A stretch of DNA of 64,000 bases from Molanna angustata. Its lineage: Eukaryota > Arthropoda > Insecta > Trichoptera > Molannidae. Position numbers and translations under genes: made by a program. Under the pieces are notes generated by a model, which was given only the letters and a program-made list of their open reading frames with translations, searched no databases and was not told the origin of the DNA. Of this stretch, positions 1-16,206 are shown piece by piece; within the stretch, counting starts at the first letter, position 1, and every line of letters starts with the position of its first letter. The DNA is taken from the NCBI GenBank assembly GCA_963576475.1, contig OY754973.1:5468893-5532892 (forward strand), written 5' to 3'.

Positions 1-820
1 TTGAATTTTTCTTTACTTCAATCGTATGATAATTTAAATATACATTTAGGATAATTATATCGTATTTAAAAAAGCATTACAAATATAAGGGGCATTTGAC
101 TTTGACAGCGTCATATTGACTAAAGCTGAAATTATAAAATAACACACAGTCTAGGCATGACCTAATCACAAAGAAAAATAAACTTTACTAACAATATTAC
201 GTTTATATTAAAGTTTTACACATTTTTTATAATTTAAAAATAAGTATAAATTTACACAACACCAAAAATTGAGTGTCCTCTTTACGTAAAGTAACCACAT
301 CAAAAGTTGAAACCATTTCGTTCTTAATAAACATTCCAAAAAAGCAATTACATATTAATTATGATTAACTTTATTTAAATATAATTATAATTTACTATTT
401 AGGTATTACAATATTTGTATGATTTATAATAATTATATATTTTTAAATCACAATCAACATAAATATATTTTATATAGGTATATAATAATAATAATAGTAA
501 TAACGTAAATTTCACTTTAATTTCGGTATACAATACCGTTTGATAATTATAATATTTTTAACTAAACAATTACATAATAGGTACCTACATACCTATTTTT
601 AACATTTAACATTTGATAACTTTAAATTTAGGTTTATAAATATACTTAGTTATAAAATAAATTTTAATTTTCAATGATCTAACGATTAATTTAAGATAGA
701 TAACAATAATAGACAAACTCAATTAGGCCCAATTTGATATTTTTTACACCGATAGGACATAAAACACATGATAATTATTTATAAAATATTTTTTTTTAAG
801 TAAAGTAAAAAATAAGAAAA
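1..820. other. AT-rich DNA, nothing recognised
   Basis: No reading frame, repeat copy or motif was recognised. It lies downstream of the ace2 3' end. Confidence 0.6.
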
Positions 821-5390
<4,570 letters not shown>

Positions 5391-5394
5391 GATT

Positions 5395-6135
5395 CACAAT
5401 GACCACAATGAACGCTGAACGCTGCTTCACAATGAACGCTGATTGCACTTAGTGACGCTCTAAGCCGTTCATAGTGACCAGAAACACACGCTCGAAAGAT
5501 TCTCTCTGACGTTCGGATTGAACGTCAAGTGTACGCACCAAACGCACGGTAAAATTGTCGGGTGAAAAACGCTCTGGCAGTTATAGTATCTGTTGACTTC
5601 TATTTTATCTGTGGAATAATGACTTCTATATGTTTCTGTGGTATCTATTATGTCAGTTTTTTTTACTTAAAGGCAATTCACCTAGTTAAGAGTGCTATTG
5701 ACATTATTTATGACAATATGCATTCACAAAGAGGTTCATTCATAAAAATATCATTCAAAATTTTCCAATAAAAGGTCAGAGATTATTTTTTACTCCACTG
5801 CCCAATTGTTGTCTTTCGATGAATATACATACATTAAAAAAAATTTATGATAAAATTAACCGAACTATAGTGACTACAAATCATTTGGTTTTGTGCTACA
5901 AAATATTTTGTGCCTTCAGCCGAACAGTACAGTCATAAATAGATAAACTTTTATTTGGCTAAAAGGCAGGCAGCTAGTTCGGTTATTATGTTTTTATTCA
6001 GTGTATAACCTAAAAAGATTCATGTATGATAAATGACATTTGACATTTAAAACGCCCGATGCAGCGTTCAGATTGAAACGCCGCGCCGCTCGAAAGCGTT
6101 CAGTGAGATTGGAGCGTTGAATTTGAACACAGCCC
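5395..6135. mobile_element. possible degenerate non-autonomous DNA element with GCGTTC-rich ends
   Basis: The ends (5395-5560 and 6050-6125) are GC-richer than the interior. Both carry clustered GAACGCT/GCGTTCA words in both orientations plus shared words (CGCTCGAAAG, CGTTC-GATTGAA). The interior is AT-rich without a transposase frame. Boundaries are not defined. Confidence 0.35.
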
Positions 6136-9029
6136 AGGTCACATCATAACTCGTTCATACCAGACCTTCATATTCTATTAAATATAACTTACTTTTGCCA
6201 TAATAATAAAATGACCGATATTTGTTTGGTTTGAATATAAATAGAATTATACACCTAAAAATCATTCTCAAAGATATGTTTGACTTTGCTGCATCACGTT
6301 TAAAACACAGTAAGAATAAATTTATACCATATGATTGAGAAAACATTGCGTCTATATTGTTTTTAACCTTTGAGGTTTTATTATAAAGCAGTGTATACAC
6401 ACATATGTATCTATCGTTTTTTATAAAGCTGACACCATAATTCTTATAATATACTATGTAAAGTAGGCTTTCGCAACTTTCAAGATATATTTTTTTACTT
6501 ATCAATTAGGTTTTACACAATCAGGACTTATTTTATCTTAATATAAAAGATTGTAGGCAACACTAATGAAAAATATAAAACAGACTGAATTATATCACGC
6601 GTAGCAAAACAAAAAACAAACTAGGTATAAATTTATTATAAAAAATATGAAAATCATTTAAATTGTTCCTAACGCAATTATTGAAAATCATTTTTTAAAT
6701 TGTTTCTAACTCAATTATTATTTCTCTGTTATTATAAATTTAAATGAAATTACCAGTCTGGAATCAGCCTGTCATTTACACAAAGCACAATGAAGTGTGT
6801 AACAATACAATAAATCATGTTGAATTAGCAATATAAATTAAAAATAAAATAACTCAAGCGTTTAAAAAAGTTCCTTTGAAATTCGTTATTAAATTTACTG
6901 AATTCAAAATGGAAAAGGCCGATTCTATTAAACGAAACAATAGTACATTTTAATCTATTTTAGATAATATTAATCAGGAAAGCAATAAAAGTATTATAAG
7001 CTCATGGATGTTTTCTAATAGATCTATATAGGTTATACATAATATGATTAGAATTTAAATTTCACTACAAAAATATGTAATCACTATTCACTTCCATGGA
7101 CCAGCCACGCACAGTGGGTAAAACGTGTATTCATCGTGGATAAAAATAAGAAATTTGATTTTTTTTATTAAATAGTCACATGGTATACAAAAAGTGTAAA
7201 CATTAAATTTATTGATAAGTGTCATCATAAGATAGGTTCCAATTATCTAATATAATAAATTCTTATTATTAATTATAATAGATTACTTAAAAATATTTTT
7301 TTCATGTAGATATGTATAAAATTTTGGTGTAAAAGCGAAAAAGTCTTTGTACCCGATGAAATTCGACTACTAAAAGAGACCATATTATCGTTTGTGTTTA
7401 TTTAGTGCTTTAACAAATATTATTAATAGATCAGAAAATCCCAAATAATATTTTCAGAATTCACTTTATGATACATTTTTAAAATTTCATTTTTTCTAAA
7501 CACGTGCTTTCTGCTGATTGAATTAACAAAGATATTTGTGTTTAAAAAAAAGTGTTCAACAAATATATTTAATCGTGTATAATGTGATTTTATTCACAGA
7601 GTAGAATTTGATGATATGTATATACTATTAGAAATATAATAAAAACATAATTTTTATCCACATAATGTGTTTTAACATAAGGTTCCGAATGCTTTCGATA
7701 AATTGTAGCCTCGGAAAATGAATAATTGTAGCCTCATTCCTTCATACGTTATTTTTACTATATTTCTATTAATATTAGTAATACGTTATTTCAAAAAGAA
7801 TTATTTTTATAAAGTTAAGTCATTGTTAGCTCTTTTATAATTTTTATGACATGGTGATCGAATTTGATTGAAAAAATGATTGTGTAGATATTTTTTATTC
7901 TATAATACTAATCAATTATTTGCAAATAATTTTGTTACTAATCTTTGATAAATAAAACATATTTAATGCTTTGGTTAAACGAAGTACTTAGTATATTATA
8001 TTATAAATATAGTTTATTATTAAAACATTCAAATTCTCTCATAATATATTTGACTCTATAGTATGTAAATGAATGACCCTCACACTACCGGGATATGATT
8101 TTTCTAGTCACAAATACGTATTAAAAACTAAACAAAGATCACAATAATTGACACAGTTATACGATTACACGGAAAAGCAACATTCAAAATTTTGACAGCG
8201 GTTATTATAATCCTAGAAAGATTTACAAGTATAATAATATTCGAACAGCTGTCAAAATACGTCTTTTTAATACCAAAATTAAACAAAAAAATCCAATAAG
8301 ATACATTTATATATTACATTTAAGCGCATATTTTGCCATTTCTTTTATAACCACTAAGAAATTTTCCATACAAAACATCATCACAAATAGCGCTTAAATT
8401 ACTCTCGTTCGAGACATTAGAAAAATATTCTCAACTTGCTAAACGCGTTTTTTTTTCAGTACAAAAACACACAAAGTTGCTTTACTTATCAAAATTTCGT
8501 TACTTAAATCACTCCGTATGATATGTTTTGTGCATTAAAAGAAAAAAAAATACGTAATTTTCGAAAAAAAAATGTCATTCTAATCAAGACCAAAAAAATA
8601 ATTGTCCATGAATAATATTTAATAGAAATAATATTATAAAATTGCAAAAAATCTGTGCAGTCCATTAACGTTTTATCTACTTATACCACTATCTTTTATA
8701 TTTTTACGACGTCGTTTAAAAAATTGAATCTAATGCGTGTAAAAAAAAAACGCAACGAGAACGAGGGTTCTCTGTCGTGCGGTGCTCTCCGTTGTGCGCG
8801 CCAATTCTAGATCAAGTGACGTCACAGTTGCAAATCTCAAATCATCTACGAATGCATTACGTAACAATATTCAGGTTAGTGCTGTGTCCTCTACAAAAGT
8901 ACCTACCTATAATGTATGCATTAGCCGATGCCTAAAGGGTTCTTTCATATTATTATATTCCATCTATCTACGAAATCAATTTCTAAATAATCACATTTTT
9001 ATCCGTTTAATTACGCTAGGCTATATATC
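6136..9029. other. ace2 3' UTR and downstream flank, AT-rich
   Basis: Directly downstream of the ace2 stop on the minus strand. The GC-richer stretch 8745-8900 may be transcribed 3' UTR. Near 8172-8268 a loose inverted repeat (TTTTGACAGC / GCTGTCAAAA) looks like a small foldback. No other gene is seen. Confidence 0.4.
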
Positions 9030-9181
9030 TTAGAGCGCACACAGTGCGGCAGCTAGTATTGGCAAAATGGCCGACATAATAAAATACAAAACAGCGACAG
9101 ACGAATTTTTGACGCCCATACTGGATCCCTGACTGCTCAGTGGTCGGATGATGGCGTCTTGGCATGGTTGAGACGGGGTGT
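9030..9181 (-). CDS. ace2: acetylcholinesterase (Drosophila Ace type), terminal coding exon
   Basis: Reading the minus strand, a poly-pyrimidine tract and TAG acceptor at 9182-9184 open an exon of 152 bp: 2 nt that complete the codon begun by the exon at 9907-10064, then 49 codons and a TAA stop at 9030-9032. It encodes a hydrophilic linker with one cysteine (SQPCQD, the place where insect AChE carries its inter-subunit disulfide cysteine), a small-residue stretch (SSQGSS) that would suit a GPI omega site, and a ~22-residue hydrophobic tail (VAVLYFIMSAILPILAAAL) ending the protein. This is the C-terminal layout known for insect AChE, which is a GPI-anchored dimer at cholinergic synapses. Splice phase, position 725 bp from the previous exon and C-terminal logic all agree. 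The exact omega site is inference. No AATAAA-like signal (read as TTTATT on the plus strand) was noticed closer than about 1 kb downstream (near 8012). Confidence 0.85.
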
Positions 9182-9906
9182 CTAAAAAACAAATAAAAAC
9201 CATTTTATTTCACAGAGTTTAAATGTCTAGATAACCTATGCGCTTTTGCTAGACACAGAGAGCATCTTTAGATGCTTTATATTTTTAAATAATTTTTCAT
9301 TTTAGAATCATGAACTTCCTCAGCCCAAACTTGTAAATTTTATTTTAATACTAATGTCACCCTTTGTGGATCAATTGGTTGGGTATCAGACTGCTGATCC
9401 AAAGGTCCCGTTTTCGATTCCCGGTGGAGGCACAGTTTTTAATTGTGTTTTCAGTCTGGATCTGAGACGATTAATATCGTTAGTCTCCAGAATGTGGCAA
9501 CATATTATTGGGTGCGTGTTAAATAAATATTTGATATGGTACCTGTTAGTTGCCCGAGAAGAAATATTAAACAAAAAATAATTCTGTTGACATCCGTCCA
9601 TTTCTTCTATATGATTTAAACTGTCGAAACAATAAAAATGCTTTTTTGTTCTGGAAAATTATGCATTTTGATTTTTTGTATGTAGAAAAATATGTATTAT
9701 ATAAAAATCTTTCAAGAAAATTTTTTTCACACGACTATATAGTCAATATAGTGGATATTAAAATGTTAGACACAACCCACTTTTTCATTTTTATATAAGA
9801 ATTGTGTTATGTAAGTTATATCGATATCGACCCTCTTGAACAGAGATCTGCAGGTATTGTTCATAAAAAATACAATAATTCAATCATAAAGTAATTCAAA
9901 ACAAAC
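9182..9906 (-). other. last intron of ace2 (725 bp)
   Basis: Bounded by GTTTGT donor (9901-9906) and TTTTTTAG acceptor (9182-9189) on the minus strand. It carries a plus-strand tRNA-derived SINE (about 9357-9582) and is otherwise AT-rich. Confidence 0.85.
9357..9582 (+). mobile_element. tRNA-derived SINE copy in the last ace2 intron
   Basis: Same order as 45088-45326: degraded A box (GGATCAATTGGTTGG), B box with one change (TTTTCGATTCCC), CAGAATGTGGCAAC, and the TTGCCCGAGAAG end with an A-rich tail. Confidence 0.85.
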
Positions 9907-10064
9907 CTGGATTGTTATGGAGCCTCGGAAGGAACTGATTCCAGAAAGCGCATGCTTGTGCTCTGGGACCCTTGCCTATAGTTGATCCACTCGCGTTGAA
10001 GGTGTAGTAGTTTGGCTTCTCTTTACTGTAGAGGGGCCAGTTTTCTTCTTCGGGGACAGGTCGT
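9907..10064 (-). CDS. ace2: acetylcholinesterase (Drosophila Ace type), penultimate coding exon
   Basis: Minus-strand exon of 158 bp between a T-rich AG acceptor (10065-10067) and a GTTTGT donor (9901-9906). It starts with the last base of the glycine codon begun at 34410 and ends in phase 1. It encodes RPVPEEENWPLYSKEKPNYY followed, after 14 residues, by KGPRAQACAFWNQFLPRL. The WP(L/N)(Y/F)SKE motif and the C-x-FWN-x-(F/Y)LP block are the hallmark of the end of the AChE alpha/beta-hydrolase fold. The cysteine before AFWN is the one that closes the last intramolecular disulfide in the family. The match is to the Drosophila Ace/lepidopteran ace2 form and not the ace1 paralogue, judged from the SKE...YY pattern. 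Acetylcholinesterase hydrolyses acetylcholine at the synapse and is the target of organophosphates and carbamates. A SINE lies in the following 725-bp intron. Confidence 0.93.
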
Positions 10065-10182
10065 CTGAAAAAAAAATTATATAAGTTCCAGAAAAAAAAA
10101 CCTCGTTACTGTGAAGCACCGGCTAAGAATAGTGCTTGCAATCTTTTCTATTATCATCGCATTTGGGTGACCCGTAAGAGTT

Positions 10183-10385
10183 GAGTAATCGAAAATACAA
10201 CAGGCAAAATAACATCTCTCAATGTTCAGCAATGAGGTTTACCACCCATTCTGAATGTTGACTTTTTAAGTGAGACGATACTCGTGTGTGGGTTTATACG
10301 CATGTGTCGTTTATACGCAAGGTAATGCACACCCGAACACCTGTCTTTTGTTACCCTACATTGGGATTATGTCGTGATGGTATAT
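10183..10385 (+). repeat. Rep-A copy
   Basis: Shares GAAAATACAACAGGCAA, CACCCATTCTGAATGTTG, GTAATGCACACCCG-ACACC and a ...GTCGTGATGGTA end with the copies at 22.1, 45.5, 46.0 and 60.3 kb. No reading frame. Probably a LINE 3' end or non-autonomous element. Confidence 0.7.
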
Positions 10386-10631
10386 ATAGTTTCCGTTAAA
10401 TTTCTTGAACCTTTTCGCCGTGGAGGGGGGCGGTTTGCAAATATAGGTACCTACTAACCGCATGCCGTGAAATAGATAATATTATGTACCTATGTAAGAA
10501 AATATGTTCGTGAAGCTATCATATTAAGAAACAGTACAAGTTTTGATAAGAGTAGTCAAAAGATAAAAATATTAATCAATTATTGACTTGTAAATCTCAT
10601 AAAATATAAAAAAAATAAATATTAAAGTTGA

Positions 10632-10682
10632 TTCTCAGGCAACTAACAGGTAATATGTCAAATATTTATTTAACATACAACC
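10632..10682 (-). mobile_element. SINE 3'-end fragment
   Basis: The plus strand reads TCTCAGGCAACTAACAGG and then a TGTCAAATATTTATTTAACA block, the reverse complement of the SINE 3' end. It sits directly before the minisatellite. Confidence 0.6.
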
Positions 10683-10759
10683 AAAAACAATTTTATAATA
10701 GTACTGAACCCCCGGCAATCTTCGTATTGCCTGTAGGTATAATTAAAAATGGTCCTTCA

Positions 10760-11482
10760 TTACCACCCGTCGATTCAGACCCTTCAGTACCTCCCGTCCC
10801 ATCAGTACCTCCCGTCCCTTCAGTACCTCCCGTCCCTTCAGTACCTCCCGTCCCTTCAGTACCTTCCGTCCCTTCAGTACCACCCGTCCCTTCAGTAACA
10901 CTCGTCCCTTCAGGCCGTTCAGTACCTCCCGTCCCTTCAGGCCGTTCAGTACCTCCCGTCCCTTCAGTACCTCCCATCCCTTCAGGCCCTTCAGTACCAC
11001 CCGTACCTCCCGTCCCTTCAGTACCACCCATCCCTTCAGTCCCTTCAATACCTTCAGTACTTCCGTTCTTTCAGGCCCATCAGTACCTCCCGTCCCTTCA
11101 GGCCCTTCAGTACCTCCCGTCACTTCAGTCCCTTCAGTACCTCCCGTCCCTTCAGTACCTCCCGTCCCTTCAGTACCACCCGTCCCTTCAGGCCGTTCAG
11201 TACCTACCTCCCATCCCTTCAGTAACTCCCATCCCTTCAGGCCCTTCAGTAGGTACCACCCGTACCTTCAGTACCTCCCGTCCCTTCAATACCACCCATT
11301 CCTTCAGGCCCTTCTGTATCTCCCGTCCCTTCAGGCCCTTCAGTGCTTCCCGTCCCTTCAGGCCCTTCAGTACTTCCCGTCCCTTCAGGCCCTTCAGTAC
11401 CTCCCGTCACTTCATTCCCTTCAGTACCTCCCCTCCCTTCAGGCCCTTCAGTACCACCCGTCCCTTCAGGCCCTTCATACAA
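10760..11482. repeat. 18-bp-unit minisatellite (CCCGTCCCTTCAGTACCT)
   Basis: About 35-40 units of CCCGTCCCTTCAGTACCT, interspersed with 27-bp variants containing CAGGCCGTT or CAGGCCCTT. The unit has no stop codon in most frames, so long frames are open on both strands (PPVPSV-type on plus, GGTEGT-type on minus). Unit-length changes not divisible by 3 switch the frame (PVPS to LPSLQ to FSTSRPF), which argues against a conserved protein. Confidence 0.85.
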
Positions 11483-11524
11483 TTATATGGGTATGTCCAA
11501 TCATGCAATTAATGAAATATGGTA

Positions 11525-12250
11525 GGTATATTTGTTTTAAAAACAGGAAATATAAACTGATCTTTCAGTCGATCTACAAAACTATCCTTTATTTCTAATT
11601 AATTTCAGCTATTAATATGGAGTATGGGTCGTACAAGAAAATGTGGCACAAGAAGAAGAATAAATATTTTCTTTATCGTGTCGTAAATTATTCATTTATT
11701 AGTTTATGAATAAGTTTTGTTATTCGGTTACGAAGAAGTGTCCAAAGGCAGGATAATTTCCGTCAATTTCTTCCAACCAACACAAATCGATTCAAAAAAA
11801 TCTATTCACAAAAAGGTACCTTTTTTACAATAATATTGCGAGACAAATGAAAAAAATTCGATACATATGTACCAACGATCAAAGGAAACCGAGAATCTAA
11901 ATTGAGTTGAATCTAAATTAAATGAGTTGGAAGTTCATTTTTTCAATATACTCCCAACGTATTTAAGAGAGTCGAATCATGAATAGCTAAATAATAAAAT
12001 ATGTATAAAAAATACTATAAAATCAAACAACAGAAAAAGGGTTAATATAACCATGGGGTATATTTAATTTGTTATTTTGATGCTTTTTTATGATTATTCT
12101 AATATTGTTTAAAATGTTGAATTTATGTATTTTTATGTTACTGAATTGTTACCATGTGTACTTCATTTCACAGCACAAGCATGCTCCTTGAGAAAGGGAA
12201 AAAAGAAACTGTGTACCTACTGACATTCAAAATATAAAAATAAAAAATAT
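11525..12250. other. AT-rich intron DNA, nothing recognised
   Basis: No open frame or repeat copy was recognised. Confidence 0.5.
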
Positions 12251-12782
12251 ATAGGTATAGGCTGGCCAATCTTGACTTTGGTATGACTCATCGCAAAAAA
12301 AAGGCGATCGAACAAAAATACTTCTGCTTTTAATGTATCTATTTCTTATTCTCTGTATATAAAAAAACAAAGACGGAAGATGAAAGTAAGTCGCAGTGAA
12401 AAAACCAAACTCCCATATAAAATGTTGAAACGTACGTCATTTATAAATCATACACTTATTTCGAAGATACCACGTGACGTTTGTGAATTTGAATGACGTT
12501 TTAAAGAAATATTTCAAATCTTCGTCTATAGGGTGACAATTTGTCCTAGTGCGTATTTTTAAACAACAAAAACATTATTTTAACAAATAGAATGTATGAA
12601 ATTTGTTTCATACACACCACAACCATTTATTTGTCATTGATATTTTATTATTTATTAAATATTTTGTCAAAATTTCTATAATATTCTTATTGTAATGATC
12701 ACGAAACCATGTAAGGTACGTAAAATAATGTGTAAATATTAAAATATATGTACAGTTATTGAATAAAATTATACTCTTTAGA

Positions 12783-13190
12783 GAACTGCAGAAGCATGTG
12801 GTATCACCGAATATAATGTGTCCACGATAAAAAAGAGAATGAGTAGTGATACACCTCTATTAGAAACACCAAAAAAACGTAGAGTTATAAAAATTAATAT
12901 GTCGACGTTGACAATTTTACAAAAGATGCAGTCAAAAGAAAAATATATGAAATGCATTCAAAATATAAGTTGAACATCTATAAAAATGAAATTGATTATG
13001 ATTTATTACCCTTACTATTCTTTTCATTCTATCAATATTTGTCCATCATATCGGTTTTTCAAGTACCTATTGTGAGAATTTCAATAACTCAAAATAATGA
13101 TGAAATATTTATATGTTTTTAGTAATACCTGTCACTTTGAAATCGCTCGAAACGAATGATGACACACCGGATATCGAGGACAGTGATTAA
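12783..13190 (+). pseudogene. transposase-like remnant (N-terminal HTH piece and acidic C-terminus)
   Basis: After an AG acceptor-like site (CTCTTTAG at 12782) the plus strand reads RTAEACGITEYNVSTIKKRM and then, eight residues on, TPKKRRVIKIN. This has the feel of the helix-turn-helix plus PKKR start common to a group of insect DDE transposases (RTA-A-GVS-STV-RIK). A stop follows at about 12970. At 13120-13189 an acidic end (LETNDDTPDIEDSD, stop) follows. The catalytic middle is absent. A short frame before a GTACGT donor (about 12697-12717) may be a first exon. The family assignment is tentative. Confidence 0.45.
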
Positions 13191-13282
13191 ATGACATTGA
13201 ATATTTACTAACGTGATGTGTTTAACATGACCTGTTTTACTTTTGAAAAATTGTTTATATTGTGTAAAGTCCTCAGTTGCAA

Positions 13283-13545
13283 CATCAAATCACAGTAAAC
13301 CTTCAACATACTCGAACCAGTTGCTTCTCGGACTCCTCCATTAACACAGCAGCCCTACTATAGAACAATCTTGACCGAATTCTGTGTTTCACCTTCTCTT
13401 TTTATAAGATCGAAAAAATATATTATTAATTTATCAGATTGCAAACCTTCCCAAAGGCTACGTAGTGCACTACTTCGGAAGCGTAGAATGGACCCAATTC
13501 CTTATAGCTGCCCTTACGCAGACATGTTAAGTAAGGTAAGAATTA
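13283..13545 (+). pseudogene. non-LTR ORF2 C-terminal fragment (family also at 58.2-59.0 kb)
   Basis: Reads HQITVNLQHTRTSCFSDSSI, then NTAALL, a stop and NNLDRIL, paralleling QHPFTVDLQHIRTSRFSNSF and NTAARLWNDLPNSVF encoded at 58352-58576. The shared 3' segment (GGACCCAATTCCTTATAGCT) follows. Stops and a frame change show decay. Confidence 0.65.
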
Positions 13546-14469
13546 ATAATTACATTCTTTATTGTCTTAAATGATGTAATAAGTGAAAATGGAAAGATGA
13601 TCAAAGTTAAATAAAAAAATTGGGTCCATTGTAAACAAAATGATGGTCACCGTATTGAAATCCAAATTACATGTACAAACATACGACTTACGACGGGTCG
13701 CATAGTTTTTTGATGACGTCATACTAAAGTCAAGCGTGGCCGGCCTATATACATAATATTCATTGTTTTCAAATTAAGATCACACAGCAATTTTTATTTA
13801 ATGATTTATAAGAAAAATAATATATTATTTTTATTTTATATAATTCTTTTTATTATAGGTATACCCATGACCCAAAAACAGACAGCTATTCATGTCATGA
13901 AGAATTATTCAGGATTGTCGTAATAAATGGAGATGTTACCAAATCTGATATATTATTTGGTAGATAAATTAATTATTACGTCTCTTGCGACGTCACTGTA
14001 CGGTTAGTACAGTCGTATCTGAATTTACGATCGAATGAATTCAATAAAAGCCTATACGAACAAGAATAGTAAGTCAATTTACCGGACGAGTAAATAATAT
14101 GAGAAATGGCATTAACTCTGCTTTTGTGAAACAGAAGACTCACTTTTTATTGTTTTTGTATGGAATGAAATACTCACAGGCTGAATCATGATTTAAACAC
14201 ACCTTAAGTATTTCATCGCTTATACGAACGGAAAAAGAAAATGTTTTATTTATAGAAATATTAATATAAACCGATTTTCAACCAAAGCATAGTAGGAATT
14301 GAAATTGCTGGATCTCGCATCCAACAATCCAGCTGGATCCAGCACATTTTACGGCTTGATGGATCCATCAAAATGCGCTGGACCCAGCGCTTCCGATCCG
14401 CAATGTATTTAGTTATAAATAATGTCATAAAAAGTTTAGGTTATTTTATGAAATAACTGTAACAAATCT

Positions 14470-14780
14470 TACATCCTATTGGTCCATCACTCTGGCAATA
14501 TGTCCCGCCCATTACCACTTCAGGTTTGCATCTCTTTCAACGACATCAGTAACTCCTGATCTTCTACGTATTTCTAAATTTCTCACTCTATCTGAGAGCC
14601 TAAGATTCAGCATTGCTCTTTCGTGTTTTCACTGTGCCACTCTTAGTTTTCTGACAGTAGCATTCGTTAGAGTAAGTGTTTCTGCTCCATAATATGTCAA
14701 TTAAGACTGGGAGCACACATTGGTCAAACATTATGCGTTTTAGGTTTTACGGGATATTGCTGGTGAATAATTCCTTAAGA
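14470..14780 (-). pseudogene. RTE-like non-LTR ORF2 C-terminal fragment
   Basis: Minus-strand translation over two frames gives MFDQCVLPVL, then AESETLR-type remnants, then LKW-stop-WAGHIARVMDQ. The order QCVLPVLTYG...AMLNLRLSDR...LKWQWAGHIAR is the usual C-terminal end of this insect LINE type. Several frameshifts and stops. Confidence 0.6.
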
Positions 14781-15039
14781 TAACCATAGTATTAAGATTA
14801 CCGTGGTAATCTTGCCTAGAATCTTCCTTTTTTTAAAAAAAGTTATAATACGAGTGTCCAAGTAAGACATTTGGAGATTTATCAGAAATGTTTTACTTCA
14901 TGTAAAAAAATTGAATGAGCGGGGGCGTAATTTCCCGCTCAGTTGGGGGGGTTGGCTTATATTATGATGATGCGAACAACTCAACTAAAGATTCAGCCTG
15001 TAAGTCTACCTGTGGAATATGAGACAGTCACTTACTTGT

Positions 15040-15150
15040 AACGTCTCTCCAATCTTCGCAGGCACTGATTTCGTATCTCCGGTCTCTCGTTCTGGTGGAG
15101 ATGATGGCTTGTCCACTGAGAAAGTCTGAACACATACACCATGCGGTGAC
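15040..15150 (-). other. GC-richer block with splice-like borders, unidentified
   Basis: The minus strand has a GTAAGT at about 15046-15051, preceded by ~75 bp open in one frame (FLSGQAIISTRTRDRRYEIS). It may be another LINE tail fragment. Joined to ace2 phase it would give a stop soon after, so it is not assigned to the gene. Confidence 0.25.
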
Positions 15151-15607
15151 ACAACAACTCCCACCGAAAATTTGTGACAATCGCGATATGTTATAAAGTA
15201 TTCAAAAGGGCACAGTTAATTAGATTATTACCGGCAAGTTTTAAAGCAAAACGCGGCAGATTAATATATTTAATCGGCGCGACGTAATTAAAATGATAGT
15301 CTTTTCATAAAAAAGACAATCAAAGAGAGATATGACTTCTTGTCTTTTAAAATTATTTTCAATTGATTTAGATATATGTACAAAAACTACTTAATTGTCT
15401 TTTATTTATGAGAATATAAGTTATTATTAAAAATCTTAAATTGAAGGATCCAGCAGTTTTAAATAAAATCCGCAAAAGTTCTGCTGAATTGAAAACGCAG
15501 CTGAATTGTAATCCCTAATAGTACAATATCCCTAATACCTAATAATTTTTACATAATGTGGGAAACGTGTGAGGACGAAAACGTTCTTGTTCAATCATGT
15601 AAGCTTT

Positions 15608-16206
15608 TTACTCTCCACACTATGGAATAGTGGAGAGTCATGATTTCACAATTTTTAAGAGTATTTTTTTACATCAATTTCTCAATGGGTATCATGTAGA
15701 GAGTGCATACTTTGAGTTTCGTTTTGATGTTTTTGTGTGTATGCCGTATCCTGTGTGCCGTATACCGTACACAAATATGAAAATTTGTGTCCTCTGTACA
15801 GATCAAACTAAAATGCCATATTGCTGATTTGTTTTCCATAGACAACGGTTCGTTTTTTCTCATTGTTTCTCTAGATTATCATCTGTTAAAACTGAAAAAA
15901 TGCTCTCACGACCTGGAAATTTGAGATATTTTAATTTTGTTTAAACTATTTATACAATACCAATAATCTTCAAAAAACTGATTTCAATGTTGGTCAATTT
16001 TTAAAGAAAACCATACAACAGTTTGAAAAATTATGTTCATAATACTAGATTTTTGTATGAAAAATATATATTAAAAGAGATTTTTTTTATGTTTGGCAAT
16101 ATTCAGTTATTCGATTTCATATTGATATTAGAGTGTAGGTAATATTAGCAGGGAAGCTTCATTGTGTAGTGGAGAGTTTAGCGTTGTCCACAACCCACTC
16201 GTTTAA
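15608..16206 (+). repeat. Rep-B copy, longest
   Basis: Begins with a perfect hairpin (ACTCTCCAC...GTGGAGAGT, 15611-15639), continues ACATCAATTTCTCAATGGGT, and ends GTGGAGAGTTTAGCGTTGTC then CACAACCCACTCGTTT. The same start and end words recur at 18.5, 40.1, 41.5-42.0 and 63 kb on both strands. No coding frame. Class unknown (MITE or Helitron-like relic). Confidence 0.7.

Larger units (their letters stand above)
12258..13747 (+). mobile_element. TIR DNA transposon relic (TA target type), copy 1
   Basis: Ends match in inverted orientation: left TAGGCTGGCCAATCTTGACT (12258) against right, reverse complemented, TAGGCCGGCCACGCTTGACT (13747). The match continues as TT(G/A)GTATGAC for ~30 bp, and both ends are bordered by TA. 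A second element with the same ends lies at 22514-23921. The interior contains a transposase-like fragment and a LINE fragment. TA borders suggest the Tc1/mariner superfamily (inference). Confidence 0.65.

Noticed and set aside
8782..9033. 83-codon plus-strand frame next to the ace2 stop
   Set aside because: No motif, and it overlaps the ace2 terminal exon on the other strand.
10628..11512. 294-codon proline-rich frame and antisense Gly/Thr/Glu-rich frames
   Set aside because: Minisatellite translation; the frame changes within the array and both strands are equally open.
15040..15150. Possible alternative 3' exon of ace2
   Set aside because: It has a GTAAGT site but a weak acceptor, would stop within ~32 codons and lies before, not after, the conserved C-terminal exon. 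No family precedent.
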